The notes under the pieces: model-generated
What the model saw: only the letters and a program-made list of their open reading frames with translations
Databases searched by the model: none
Told to the model about the DNA's origin: nothing
From: Aeromonas bivalvium
GTDB taxonomy: Bacteria; Pseudomonadota; Gammaproteobacteria; Enterobacterales; Aeromonadaceae
DNA: 64,000 bases
Direction: 5' to 3'
NCBI RefSeq assembly: GCF_000819765.1
Contig: NZ_CDBT01000011.1
Location: 1 to 64,000 of the forward strand
Part shown: one piece after another, positions 1-8,603 of the stretch
Layout: each line of letters begins with the position of its first letter
How positions within the stretch are numbered: position 1 is the first letter of the stretch
Translations under genes and position numbers: made by a program

Positions 1-29
1 GGGGGCGCCGGCTGACAGCGGGCGCCCCC
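1..29 (-). terminator. hairpin downstream of small lipoprotein gene
   Basis: Perfect 9-bp inverted repeat, GGGGGCGCC at 1-9 and GGCGCCCCC at 21-29, lying 15 bases past the stop of the minus-strand lipoprotein gene. The window ends before any T-run can be seen, so termination is inferred from position. Confidence 0.5.
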
Positions 30-43
30 TCAATTTCACGGGA

Positions 44-202
44 CTAATGGGTAAAGTAGCTACTCCCGCCGCCGCTGCTGCTACCGCCTTGGTTGCTGCC
101 ACCATCCCCGGTGGGGGGAGGGCCAGAGCCCTCGGGTGACGCACAGGCGACCAGCAACAGCTGGGCCGTGATCAGGCAAACTTTCCATATGCTCATTGCC
201 AT
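44..202 (-). CDS. small predicted lipoprotein
   Basis: A 52-residue protein with a short signal peptide and a lipobox (LLVAC) near residue 19, followed by a Gly/Ser/Pro-rich tail. It is probably exported and lipidated at the conserved Cys, then anchored in an envelope membrane. The start at 202 is chosen because AGAGGAC sits just upstream; a longer frame to 316 has no ribosome binding site and lacks lipoprotein character. The tail is low complexity and gives no functional clue. Not assigned to a family. Confidence 0.6.
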   Translation of the reverse strand: MAMSIWKVCLITAQLLLVACASPEGSGPPPTGDGGSNQGGSSSGGGSSYFTH

Positions 203-551
203 GTCCTCTACTGCTTCTGCCCTGTCCAGCGGCCTGGCTGAACAAGTCGGTCGAACTGGACGAGGCAAGGCTGAGTTTAGTCCAAGCCCCCCTCCTCGTG
301 CATGCTTCTGTCTCACCCAATACTGTCAACAGAGCAGGTGATGGCTGCATCGCATCACCATATTCTGGCGAAAGTGGCAGTAGGGGGGCAGACCGCCGGC
401 CAGTGGCTCGCCGAGTTCGACCCGAAGGCGTGGCCGGAATGGTGGGGCATAGAGGGAACAAAGGCCCCATCGGGGCCTTGCGAAGCTGGCGGCCTGGGGA
501 TGGCCGCAGAGGGATCGCCTCGGGATGGGAGGCTCATTGGCTCAGGGGACG
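203..551. other. intergenic, no gene recognised
   Basis: About 350 bases between the lipoprotein gene and acuI. Short open frames exist on both strands, but none has a convincing start signal or recognisable protein. The base composition resembles the neighbouring chromosome. Confidence 0.5.
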
Positions 552-1541
552 TCAGCCTTCTCCCTGGATGTTGACCAGGATCCGGCCGCGTACCTGGCCT
601 GCCAGGAAGGCATCCCCCAGGGCCACGACGTCTGGGAGGGGCACTTCCCGGGTGATGAGGCCAAGGCGGCTCAGATCGAGATCCTCGGCCAGTCGGCGCC
701 AGGCCTGCTGGCGCAGCGGGCGCGGTGCCATCACGCTGTCGATGCCATAGAGGGCGACGCCGCGCAGGATGAAGGGCATGACGGTGGAGGGGAAGTCCAT
801 GCCCCCCGCCAGACCGCAGGCGGCCACGGCGCCGCCGTAGCGGGTGGTGGCGCAGGCATTGGCCAGGGTGTGGCTGCCGACGGTGTCGATGACCCCGGCC
901 CAGCGCTCCTTGCCCAGGGGACGGCCCGGCTCTGCCAGCTCGGCGCGATCGATCACCTCGGCGGCGCCGAGGGAGCTGAGATAGTCGGCCTCGTTCAGGC
1001 GCCCGGTGGCGGCCACGACCCGGTAGCCCAGCTTGGCCAGGAGGGCGATCGCCACGCTGCCGACGCCGCCGTTGGCGCCGGTCACCAGTATGTCGCCGTC
1101 CCCGGGGATCAGGCCGTGTTTTTCCAGGGCCATCACGCAGAGCATGGCGGTGTAACCGGCGGTGCCGATGGCCATGGCGTCCCGGGCGCTGAAGCGCTCG
1201 GGCAGGGGGACCAGCCAGTCCCCCTTGATCCTTGCTCGCTCGGCCAGCCCGCCGCTGTGGGTCTCACCCACGCCCCAGCCGTTGAGCACCACCTTGTCGC
1301 CGGGGCGCCAGTCGGGGTGCTGACTGTCCAGCACAGTGCCGGCAAAGTCGATGCCGGGGATCAGGGGGAAGCGGCGCACCACGGGGGCGGCGCCGGTGAG
1401 GGCCAGACCGTCCTTGTAGTTGAGGGATGACCACTCCACCGCCACGGTCACATCCCCCTCCGGCAATATCTCCTCCGGGATGCTCTGGTACGCGGCGCGA
1501 TAACCGGTCTCGTCTTTTTCGATCAGGATACCCTTGAACAT
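552..1541 (-). CDS. acuI: acrylyl-CoA reductase (NADPH), YhdH/AcuI family
   Basis: A 329-residue zinc-independent medium-chain dehydrogenase/reductase of the YhdH/AcuI type. The N-terminal GroES-like part includes SSLNYKDGLA and the PLIPGIDFAGTV segment. The Rossmann half has the nucleotide-binding run VTGANGGVGSVA near residues 153-164. The family reduces toxic acrylyl-CoA to propionyl-CoA with NADPH in the cytosol. GGAGGAGACAAG precedes the ATG. It lies 51 bases downstream of a TetR-family gene on the same strand, the acuR-acuI pairing known from DMSP and acrylate metabolism. The family is clear; the substrate is inferred from homology. Confidence 0.9.
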   Translation of the reverse strand: MFKGILIEKDETGYRAAYQSIPEEILPEGDVTVAVEWSSLNYKDGLALTGAAPVVRRFPLIPGIDFAGTVLDSQHPDWRPGDKVVLNGWGVGETHSGGLAERARIKGDWLVPLPERFSARDAMAIGTAGYTAMLCVMALEKHGLIPGDGDILVTGANGGVGSVAIALLAKLGYRVVAATGRLNEADYLSSLGAAEVIDRAELAEPGRPLGKERWAGVIDTVGSHTLANACATTRYGGAVAACGLAGGMDFPSTVMPFILRGVALYGIDSVMAPRPLRQQAWRRLAEDLDLSRLGLITREVPLPDVVALGDAFLAGQVRGRILVNIQGEG

Positions 1542-1551
1542 CTTGTCTCCT

Positions 1552-1562
1552 CCAATAATTGG
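1552..1562. promoter_or_regulatory. palindrome ahead of acuI, possible regulator operator
   Basis: CCAATAATTGG is a perfect 11-bp palindrome just upstream of the acuI ribosome binding site, in an AT-rich 51-bp gap after the TetR-family gene. This is a plausible binding site for the neighbouring repressor. It is short, so it could be chance. Confidence 0.3.
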
Positions 1563-1592
1563 ACTGGTTGATTATTAATAAGCGTAAAAAAA

Positions 1593-2228
1593 TTACCTGG
1601 CTAACATCATGAAAAAGTTAAGAAAAGAGAGCATGGGCTCGGTACTGCCCACCAACCTTGCCCGCAGCACGGCCCCCTCCCAGCCGATCCAGAACTGATG
1701 GGCGAGGGCGGGGCAGTCGCTGCTCGGGGGCAGCTCCCCTGCCGCCACCGCCTCTTCCAGACACAGGACTAGCAGGGCTTCCCAATCGCAGAGGATCTGC
1801 TCGAGGCGAAGGCGCAGCGCCGGGGTCAGCTGTACCACCTCCTGACCCAGGTTGCCCACCAGGCAGCCGCGCTGGAACCCATAGCGGGTCATGCCCCGGC
1901 AGGCGCTCTCGACGAAGGCGCCCAGGCGCGCCAGGGGAGGCAGGTTGGTATCCCCCAGATGGCGCGTCAGCTTGCGGCAAAAGTAGTGGTGATAGGCATC
2001 CATGACCGCCAGGGTAAAGTCATGCTTGTTGGCGAAATAGTGATAGAAGGAGCCCTTGGGGATCCGGGTCGATTGCAGCACCCGCTCGATGGAAGTGGCG
2101 GCGATGCCCTGCTCGGTGAGCAGCTCCATGCCGCGGCGGATCAGCAGATCCCGGGTATCGGCATAGGATTGTCCGTGCTGGGCGGGGCGGCCACGGGGAC
2201 GACGGGGAAGAGAGTCACTGGTTTGCAT
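1593..2228 (-). CDS. acuR: TetR-family regulator, AcuR-like
   Basis: About 211 residues. The N-terminal TetR helix-turn-helix shows the typical end TRIPKGSFYHYFANKHDF; the C-terminal ligand-binding half is helical. The family represses target genes until a small ligand binds. Its position directly upstream of acuI fits an AcuR-type sensor of acrylate or its CoA ester. The start at 2228 gives the usual basic leader (RRPRGRPAQHG). An upstream ATG at 2249 is in frame but has no ribosome binding site; GAGGCG lies somewhat far from the chosen start, so the start is uncertain. The symbol is assigned by context. Confidence 0.75.
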   Translation of the reverse strand: MQTSDSLPRRPRGRPAQHGQSYADTRDLLIRRGMELLTEQGIAATSIERVLQSTRIPKGSFYHYFANKHDFTLAVMDAYHHYFCRKLTRHLGDTNLPPLARLGAFVESACRGMTRYGFQRGCLVGNLGQEVVQLTPALRLRLEQILCDWEALLVLCLEEAVAAGELPPSSDCPALAHQFWIGWEGAVLRARLVGSTEPMLSFLNFFMMLAR

Positions 2229-2337
2229 GGGGCTTATTAGACGCCTCATCTAGAAATGATGCAAGCCCGGGATGAAACAGAGCGCAAGAAAGAGCGAGGG
2301 CGCCAGCGGCGCCCTCGTGTCGGTCAGGGAAGCGCGC

Positions 2338-2586
2338 TCAACTGCGCATCTTCTTGTAGACAAACAGCACCAGCAGGGCGCCGGCCACGGCGATGATCAG
2401 GCTGGAGAGATTGAAGCCGGTCACTGTGCCCATGCCCAGCAGGGTGCTGAGATAGCCCCCCACCATGGCGCCGACCACCCCCAGCACCACCGTCATGATG
2501 AAACCGCCGCCATCCTTGCCCGGCATGATCCACTTCGCCAGTATGCCCACGATCAGACCCAGCACTATCCAGGAGAAGAAACCCAT
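2338..2586 (-). CDS. GlsB/YeaQ/YmgE-family membrane protein
   Basis: An 82-residue, very hydrophobic, Gly-rich protein with three predicted membrane helices and the family signature IVGILAKWIMPGKDGGG near the start. It ends in a short basic tail (YKKMRS). Proteins of this transglycosylase-associated family sit in the inner membrane and are linked to stress responses, but their biochemical role is unknown. GAGGGTTTCTCC precedes the ATG. It appears monocistronic. Confidence 0.9.
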   Translation of the reverse strand: MGFFSWIVLGLIVGILAKWIMPGKDGGGFIMTVVLGVVGAMVGGYLSTLLGMGTVTGFNLSSLIIAVAGALLVLFVYKKMRS

Positions 2587-2700
2587 GGAGAAACCCTCAT
2601 CAATGATTGGACGTCAGACTATAGGCCCGAATGCCACCCTGGCACAGGGCCGTCAGGGGGGCGTGAGCCAGAAATCGTCGGACTCATCCCCCTAGAGAGC

Positions 2701-3447
2701 CTAGTCCATGGGCTGGGGCGCGCTGGGCAGTGAGCGCTGCTCGAGGCGCTGACCGCCCGGGGTGCAGATCAGGATGGAGCCCTGCTCGAACCAGTCCCCC
2801 AGCACGATGCGGCGCGCCGCTCGCCCATCCAGGGTGACATCGTGGATGGCGGGCCTGTGGGTGTGGCCGTGGATCATCAGGCGGCAGCCGTGCTGGCGCA
2901 GCATCTCGTCCACCGCCTGCGGGGTCACGTCCATGATGGCCTGGGCCTTGTAGGCGTTCTGCTGCTGGCTCTGGCCGCGCAGCTTGCCGGCTATCTTGCG
3001 GCGCCGGGCCAGGGGCAGGTGCAGGAAGATCCAGCGCAGCCACCCGAGCTGGGTGATGCGGCGAAACTTCTGATAACCCAGATCCCGGGTGCAGAGCAGA
3101 TCGCCATGGCTGAGCAGGGTGCGGGTGCCGTAGAGATCGATGATGCAGGGGTCGGGCAGCAGGGTCATGCCGGCGCGCCTGGCAAAGTCCTGGCCGAGCA
3201 GGAAGTCGCGGTTGCCGTGGATGAAATAGAGGGGCACGCCCCGCCTGCTGAGGGCCAGGAAGGCATCGGCCACCTCCTGGTGCAGGGGATTGGGGTCGTC
3301 GTCCCCAATCCAGAACTCGAACAGATCGCCGAGCACATAGAGGGCATCGGCCCCGGGGGCCTCTTGTTGCAGGAAGTGGAGCAGGGCGGCCGTCATGTCG
3401 GGACGGGCCTCACTGAGGTGAATGTCGCTGATAAAAAGGGTGCTCAT
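2701..3447 (-). CDS. lpxH: UDP-2,3-diacylglucosamine diphosphatase
   Basis: A 248-residue calcineurin-like phosphoesterase. It hydrolyses UDP-2,3-diacylglucosamine to lipid X and UMP at the inner membrane, the fourth step of lipid A synthesis. Metal ligands are in the expected places: D8 and H10 (SDIH), D41 (LGDLFEF), N79 (HGNRD), H114 (SHGD), H195 and H197 (HGHTHRP). Length is normal. Its ATG overlaps the stop of the upstream DUF4269 gene by four bases, so the two are translationally coupled in a ppiB-DUF4269-lpxH operon. ppiB and lpxH are also neighbours in enterobacteria. Confidence 0.97.
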   Translation of the reverse strand: MSTLFISDIHLSEARPDMTAALLHFLQQEAPGADALYVLGDLFEFWIGDDDPNPLHQEVADAFLALSRRGVPLYFIHGNRDFLLGQDFARRAGMTLLPDPCIIDLYGTRTLLSHGDLLCTRDLGYQKFRRITQLGWLRWIFLHLPLARRRKIAGKLRGQSQQQNAYKAQAIMDVTPQAVDEMLRQHGCRLMIHGHTHRPAIHDVTLDGRAARRIVLGDWFEQGSILICTPGGQRLEQRSLPSAPQPMD

Positions 3448-4112
3448 GGGGCCCTGTCGTTGGCAGAAATGGGGTCAAGGGATGAAGCGGAACGGGGCGG
3501 CCAAGGGAGCAGAGCGAAATCCGTCCCCTCCAGGGCCAGCAACGCCTGATAGGGGTCCCCCGGCAGGGCCAGCAACTGGCAGATGGCCGCTTCCCCCTTG
3601 AGTCCTTGCAGGAGGCGAAGACGGCGCACCGCCTGGTAAAAGTCATCGCCAAGGTGCGCCAGCAGAGCGGCCATCAGAGTGAGATGGCGCCAGCCGTTGA
3701 GGGTCTCAAGGGGCGCGGGAGTGACGTACAGCTCCACCGGCCAGCACTGATGGTCCGGGCCCGTCAGGGTGCGTTCCATCAGCCAGACGCCGTCCCCCCT
3801 AGCCCGGGTTGCCCAGCCTTGTGTGCCGAGAAGAGCGGCGAGGCGGGCGGGATCCGGGTGCTGGCAGAGGATATCGAGGTCGCTGCCGGGCCGATCCAGG
3901 CCGATGGCGACCGTGCTCACCAGCGCTACGTCCAGGCACAGCCCCTGCAACTGCTGCCACAGGGGCGCCGTCGTCAGCAGGGCATGGGCCGAGCGTTGCC
4001 GCCCGTTGCCCTGGGCCAGATAGTCCAGACGGCGCCAATCATGGCCAGATGGAAAAACTGCGGCCGGGGCCGCAGTCAGTTCATCGGTCAGGGGACTCGC
4101 CTCAGTCGGCAA
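3444..4112 (-). CDS. DUF4269 protein, nucleotidyltransferase-like fold
   Basis: A 222-residue protein with the DUF4269 pattern: [14 protein letters not shown] at the start, then [19 protein letters not shown], which resembles the G-S-x-x-D-x-D metal-binding strand of nucleotidyltransferases. The function is unknown. The start codon is TTG at 4112, inside the last codons of ppiB, with AAGGTGA upstream; no better ATG exists. It overlaps ppiB by 11 bases and lpxH by four, so it is tightly embedded in the operon. Its C-terminal end is low in conserved features. Confidence 0.75.
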   Translation of the reverse strand: MPTEASPLTDELTAAPAAVFPSGHDWRRLDYLAQGNGRQRSAHALLTTAPLWQQLQGLCLDVALVSTVAIGLDRPGSDLDILCQHPDPARLAALLGTQGWATRARGDGVWLMERTLTGPDHQCWPVELYVTPAPLETLNGWRHLTLMAALLAHLGDDFYQAVRRLRLLQGLKGEAAICQLLALPGDPYQALLALEGTDFALLPWPPRSASSLDPISANDRAP

Positions 4113-4599
4113 GGGTCACCTTGCTGATCACCACGTCTTCTACCGGTACGTCCTGGTGCATGCGGCCTGAATTGCCGGTCTTGACGCCCTTGATCTTGTT
4201 GACCACGTCCATGCCGGCGGTCACTTCACCGAACACGCAGTAGCCAAAGCCCTGGGTGGTGGCGGATTTGAAGTCGAGGAAGTCGTTGTTGCTGACGTTG
4301 ATGAAGAACTGGGCGCTGGCGGAGTGCGGCTCCATGGTGCGGGCCATGGCGATGGTGCCCACCTTGTTGGAGAGGCCGTTGGCCGCTTCGTTCTGGATGG
4401 GGGCGCGGGTCTCTTTCTCTTCGAAGCCCGGGGCATAGCCGCCGCCCTGGATCATGAAGCCGTCGATGACGCGGTGGAAGATGGTGCCATCGTAGTGGCC
4501 GTCACGACAGTATTGCAGGAAGTTGGCCACGGTTTGCGGCGCTTTTTCGGCATTCAGGGTAAGGGTGATGTCGCCGTGATTGGTGTGCAGAGTGACCAT
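4102..4599 (-). CDS. ppiB: peptidyl-prolyl cis-trans isomerase B (cyclophilin)
   Basis: A 165-residue cytoplasmic cyclophilin that catalyses proline cis/trans isomerisation during folding. Conserved runs include [13 protein letters not shown], the [10 protein letters not shown] segment and the FGYCVFGEV strand. There is no signal peptide, consistent with PpiB rather than periplasmic PpiA. The start at 4599 follows AAAGGACATATC; the longer upstream frame is GC-rich noise. It is the first gene of an operon with the DUF4269 gene and lpxH. Confidence 0.96.
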   Translation of the reverse strand: MVTLHTNHGDITLTLNAEKAPQTVANFLQYCRDGHYDGTIFHRVIDGFMIQGGGYAPGFEEKETRAPIQNEAANGLSNKVGTIAMARTMEPHSASAQFFINVSNNDFLDFKSATTQGFGYCVFGEVTAGMDVVNKIKGVKTGNSGRMHQDVPVEDVVISKVTLAD

Positions 4600-4964
4600 G
4601 ATATGTCCTTTCATTCTCTTGGGTGAAACCTGGGGCATGTGCCGGAGCGAGCCCGAGCGCGCGATGGCGGCTGTGATACGGGCAATGGCGGCAATTCTAG
4701 CGTATCGGCGCCGCCGGGCAAAGCCGCGGGGCGAGATAGACCGACTTTGCCGACGCGCCGGGCCCATTGGCGAAAAAGTGCGCCATGACCCGATGGCGTC
4801 AGGGCAGCTTGCCAATCGGTGCGATAAACGCGCCGCAGGAGGCAAACCGCGAACCTGACCCCCACCTGATGACAGGGGCCGGGCGAGGGGCTTAACCGGC
4901 TCGTTTTCTGGCGGGGATGCGGTTAGAATGTCAGGCCATTTCACTCACAGGCAGTGGTTCATCG

Positions 4965-6341
4965 ATGCTGAAGATATACAACACACTCACTCGTCAAAAA
5001 GAAGAATTCAAACCCATCCACCCGGGCAAGGTGGGCATGTATGTGTGTGGCGTCACCATCTATGATCACTGTCACATCGGCCACGGCCGCACCTTCGTCG
5101 CCTTCGACGTGGTGGCCCGTTACCTGCGCTACAGCGGCTATGAGCTCAACTATGTGCGCAACGTCACCGACGTGGATGACAAGATCATCAAGCGCGCCGC
5201 CGAAACTCACGTGACTTGCGACGATCTGACCGAGCGCCTCATCGGCGACATGCACCAGGACTTCGACGCCCTCGGCATGGTACGCCCGGACGTCGAGCCC
5301 CGCGCCACCCAGCACATCCATGAAATCATCGAGATGGTGGAAGAGCTGATCGCCCGGGAGCACGCCTACGTGGCGGACAACGGTGACGTCATGTTCATCG
5401 TCGACTCCTACGCCGACTACGGCAGGCTCTCGGGCCAGGATCTGGAGCAGCTGCAAGCCGGCGCCCGGGTCGGGGTGGTGGATGCCAAGCGCAACCCCCT
5501 GGACTTCGTGCTGTGGAAGATGTCCAAGCCGGGCGAGCCGACCTGGGACAGCCCCTGGGGCCCGGGTCGCCCCGGCTGGCACATCGAGTGCTCCGCCATG
5601 AACGCCAAGCACCTTGGCAACCACTTCGACATCCACGGCGGCGGCTCGGATCTGCAGTTCCCCCACCACGAGAACGAAATAGCCCAGTCCTGCTGCGCCC
5701 ACGGTGGCGACTACGTCAACACCTGGATGCACAGCGGCATGGTGATGGTGGATAAAGAGAAGATGTCCAAATCCCTCGGCAACTTCTTCACCATCCGAGA
5801 CGTCTTGGCCCATTACGACGCCGAAACCGTGCGCTACTTCCTGATGTCCGGCCACTACCGCAGCCAGCTCAACTACTCGGAAGATAACCTCAAACAAGCC
5901 CGCGCCGCCCTGGAGCGCATGTACACCGCATTGCGCGATCTGCCGCTGGCGGCCGCCGCCGGTGGCGAGGAGCAGGTGGCTCGCTTCAAGGATGCCATGG
6001 ACGACGACTTCAACACCCCGGAAGCCTACTCCGCCCTGTTCGATCTGGTGCGCGAGATCAACCGCCAGAAGGCCGAAGACATGAGCGTGGCCGCAGGCCT
6101 GGGTGCCCGCCTGCGGGAACTGGGCGCCGTGCTCGGTATCCTGCAACAGGATCCGGACGCCTTCCTCAAGGGCAATGAGGCGGACGACGAGGTGGCCGAA
6201 ATCGAGCAACTGATCGCCCAGCGCAACCAGGCCCGTGCCGACAAGAACTGGGCCGCCGCGGATGCCGCGCGCAACCGTCTTACCGAGATGGGCATAGTGC
6301 TGGAAGACAGCGCCGGCAAGACCAGCTGGCGCCGTGCCTGA
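4965..6341 (+). CDS. cysS: cysteinyl-tRNA synthetase
   Basis: A 458-residue class I aminoacyl-tRNA synthetase that charges tRNA-Cys in the cytosol. The zinc-site Cys lies in [10 protein letters not shown], followed by the HIGH-type motif HIGHGRT. The KMSKS loop appears as [10 protein letters not shown]. The C-terminal DALR/anticodon-binding part is complete. The start at 4965 is chosen because the alignable protein begins at MLKIYNTL; the frame extends 16 codons upstream without conserved sequence. It is divergent from ppiB and followed by a strong terminator. Confidence 0.97.
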   Translation: MLKIYNTLTRQKEEFKPIHPGKVGMYVCGVTIYDHCHIGHGRTFVAFDVVARYLRYSGYELNYVRNVTDVDDKIIKRAAETHVTCDDLTERLIGDMHQDFDALGMVRPDVEPRATQHIHEIIEMVEELIAREHAYVADNGDVMFIVDSYADYGRLSGQDLEQLQAGARVGVVDAKRNPLDFVLWKMSKPGEPTWDSPWGPGRPGWHIECSAMNAKHLGNHFDIHGGGSDLQFPHHENEIAQSCCAHGGDYVNTWMHSGMVMVDKEKMSKSLGNFFTIRDVLAHYDAETVRYFLMSGHYRSQLNYSEDNLKQARAALERMYTALRDLPLAAAAGGEEQVARFKDAMDDDFNTPEAYSALFDLVREINRQKAEDMSVAAGLGARLRELGAVLGILQQDPDAFLKGNEADDEVAEIEQLIAQRNQARADKNWAAADAARNRLTEMGIVLEDSAGKTSWRRA

Positions 6342-6380
6342 GGCCGGTGGCGCAGCTCGCGCCAACCGGTTGAGCCAATA

Positions 6381-6411
6381 AAAAACCGCAGCCCTGAGCT
6401 GCGGTTTTTTT
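6381..6411 (+). terminator. rho-independent terminator of cysS
   Basis: Stem CCGCAG / CTGCGG with a 7-base loop, flanked by A-run and T-run, about 40 bases after the cysS stop. Confidence 0.9.
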
Positions 6412-6429
6412 GTGGCCTGTCTGAGGGCT

Positions 6430-6720
6430 GGCACCTTCCCTCTCTCCTTAATGGCATGGCTTCGCCATGCAGGACGCGAGGGCCTTGCCCTCGAAGGGAT
6501 TTCGCCGCCGCTACGCGGCTTGGCGAGTGACTTTTGAAAGACCCAAAGTCACCAAAAGTCTTCTCCCCCGGCAAACCGCCCGCTTCGCGGGTTCCCTCGT
6601 CTCGTCCAACGGGTCGGACGGAGCGCCGCAGACGGCACATCCCTGTGCCGACTGCGGCTGCGCCATCATCCATGATGGCGCTCCTGACCCGTTGAACTCG
6701 ACTCGGCGGTTTGCAGGGGG
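6430..6720. repeat. hairpin-rich extragenic repeat block
   Basis: GC-rich sequence packed with short inverted repeats: GGCATGGCTTCGCCATGC, GAGGGCCTTGCCCTC, CCGCCGCTACGCGGC and CCCGCTTCGCGGG. It contains the phrase AAGTCACCAAAAGTC and reads on both strands as spurious open frames. From memory such sequences recur as dispersed extragenic elements in gammaproteobacteria. It marks the left boundary between normal chromosome and the AT-rich Detocs-like operon. From 6720 to 6957 the sequence becomes abruptly AT-rich and holds no gene. Confidence 0.55.
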
Positions 6721-6957
6721 AACCAATACCGTGCCCGTCATGGTGTTAGCTTTCGCCCTAATTATCAATTTCGTCTAGTCATCTAAATGGCTAGCTAAAT
6801 AGAATGTTGATTCTAATAGTGTGATATTAAAAATAGACATTAAATAATTACTACTTGTATTAAGTCGCCTTGTTTTGCAATGGTAAGTAACTATTTTTTT
6901 CAATCTATTTTAAGAGCGATTGCATGAACTAATTTAAATACTGGTGAAGCCAACTCA

Positions 6958-8148
6958 CTAATTAATATGGGTGATTATGTTTTTTAAAAAGTAAATTAAT
7001 AATGCTATATATAGCAACTCCTTTGTTTTCCCTAAAAAAGATGCGATCTTTTCAAGAGTTCTTGAGATAATGGATGGATCGTTTCTTTGATCAATAACTG
7101 GGATGTCATTCTGATCAGTAAACAAGGTGATCCAGTTTTTTTCAATAAATCTAGTTTTTTCATCAAAATAATGACTATGACCTCCTTTAAAAAATCTGTT
7201 TACAAATCTATCGTTGTTAATTCCATAAAACCCAACCCTGCCAGCCATGCCGGTATTAGGGACTAAGGCTTCAGATAGTAATAGAACATTATCTTGGTTT
7301 CCACACTCATTGATTATATTAATGTTGGATGAGCTTAGTATTTTTGAGAAATCATATGTCGATGGCAATACACTGCCAGCTAGAATAATCCTATCTACAT
7401 TAAGTTTTTTTTGTTCACTTATTATTTTTGATATTGATTTTACTACAATGTATGTACCAAAACTGTGGCAAAAAATGTAAAGAGTCCGACCTTCTTTTTC
7501 TTCTCTAAGTAGCGTTTGCTCTAGTGTTTTTTTAAATCTAGATATTTGTATATGTCTGACAAATGGGATGCAAAATGAGATGATCGTGAAATAGCCATAC
7601 TTGTACGACTCGAACTTAACAGTGTCTACTTTAGATTCAATCTCTTTCTGGAGCTTCTGCTGCCATACACCTCTAGTTCTAATCCCATGAACTGTCAGGC
7701 ATGTTATTTTCTTTTCTGTTGTTAGACTGTCGATTTTTTTTGCTAACTCAAAATCTGCAGCCTCAATTATGTTTCGTTTCCAGTCCTTATTTCTTCTGGA
7801 TGCCTCTATAACTATCTCACAGTGTTTATCAAATGAACTTCTAAAGGAGGATATGTCATCATAATGTGCGGTGATTCCAATTATCTTGTTAGGTTTTTTT
7901 ATATTTGGTCTCCTCTTGATATCACCCAGAAGTGCTAGTCCATATTTAGCATCTGGAGCTTCGCTTCGCTTAGGTAGCACTACATCAAGAAGTAGTAAAT
8001 CAAATCTTATATTACGCATTAACTCCTTAGCTGATTGGGTATTCTTGCATATATATATATTGTCTTGGTTGATAGTTGAATTCGAAATAAGTAGAGATTT
8101 AATTTCTTTACTTCTATTATCATTATCATCGACTATAAGTACTTTCAC
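6958..8148 (-). CDS. dtcC: Detocs-type effector DtcC: receiver + alpha/beta hydrolase
   Basis: A 396-residue two-domain protein. Residues 1-130 form a response-regulator receiver with acidic pair D7/D8, phospho-acceptor D55 (LLLLDVVLP) and T93. From about residue 148 an alpha/beta-hydrolase domain follows: HG motif at 154-155, nucleophile elbow CHSFG with S229, and a candidate catalytic His in GGHSHYF (H324 or H326). Residues 378-395 are strongly hydrophobic, probably a membrane anchor. In Detocs systems the third gene pairs a receiver with a toxic effector switched on by phosphorylation; hydrolase versions are known. Here I infer a lipase- or esterase-like abortive-infection effector. Its ATG overlaps dtcB by four bases. 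Confidence 0.8.
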   Translation of the reverse strand: MKVLIVDDNDNRSKEIKSLLISNSTINQDNIYICKNTQSAKELMRNIRFDLLLLDVVLPKRSEAPDAKYGLALLGDIKRRPNIKKPNKIIGITAHYDDISSFRSSFDKHCEIVIEASRRNKDWKRNIIEAADFELAKKIDSLTTEKKITCLTVHGIRTRGVWQQKLQKEIESKVDTVKFESYKYGYFTIISFCIPFVRHIQISRFKKTLEQTLLREEKEGRTLYIFCHSFGTYIVVKSISKIISEQKKLNVDRIILAGSVLPSTYDFSKILSSSNINIINECGNQDNVLLLSEALVPNTGMAGRVGFYGINNDRFVNRFFKGGHSHYFDEKTRFIEKNWITLFTDQNDIPVIDQRNDPSIISRTLEKIASFLGKTKELLYIALLIYFLKNIITHIN

Positions 8149-8603
8149 TCTAAATGCTCTCTAATAGAGGTTACTAACTCTTCACGCCATTCACTTTGGT
8201 TATTGCTATAGAGAATAAAACCCAGGCAGTTTTTTTCATATTCAATTAAAAGGTTTGTTTTCAAACTTTCAAATGAACATGAATTGACATTGTCACTGAA
8301 GTTTTTGTATTGAGTAATGAAGATTAATTTGGACTCAATCCCTCTTTTAATCATTTTTCTGGCTAGTTCTTTCCCTCCAAAAACTCTAAAAACACCACCT
8401 GACTCGGTATCTGTTTTATCAAATGTTGGAAGACTCATATCTAGGACTATCAACGAAAAAGTCTTATGTGATATACACTTCCAAGCGGAAGTAAATGAGT
8501 GGGATTCTTGCACTATACAAAAAGGAAAAGCATTATTTATTACTTCTACGATGCGGTTTCTTTTAAATGGATTATCTTCTACTACAAGTATTTCCATGGT
8601 CAT
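8145..8603 (-). CDS. dtcB: Detocs-type stand-alone receiver DtcB
   Basis: A 152-residue single receiver domain with no output domain: acidic pair E9/D10, phospho-acceptor D55 (LIVLDMSLP) and T97. In described Detocs systems the middle protein is thought to act as a phosphate sink that prevents accidental activation of the effector. The start at 8603 has GGAG seven bases upstream; an ATG at 8633 lies further inside dtcA and has no good site. It overlaps the end of dtcA by 32 bases and dtcC by four, so the three genes form one translationally coupled operon. AT-rich throughout. Confidence 0.8.
   Translation of the reverse strand: MTMEILVVEDNPFKRNRIVEVINNAFPFCIVQESHSFTSAWKCISHKTFSLIVLDMSLPTFDKTDTESGGVFRVFGGKELARKMIKRGIESKLIFITQYKNFSDNVNSCSFESLKTNLLIEYEKNCLGFILYSNNQSEWREELVTSIREHLE

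Noticed and set aside
4102-4944. An N-terminally extended cyclophilin of 280 residues
   Set aside because: The first 115 residues are GC-rich noise; a ribosome site and the family N-terminus fix the start at 4599.
6467-6778. Open frames on both strands across the hairpin-rich block
   Set aside because: They translate inverted repeats, have no ribosome site and no protein-like composition; dispersed repeats of this type produce such frames routinely.
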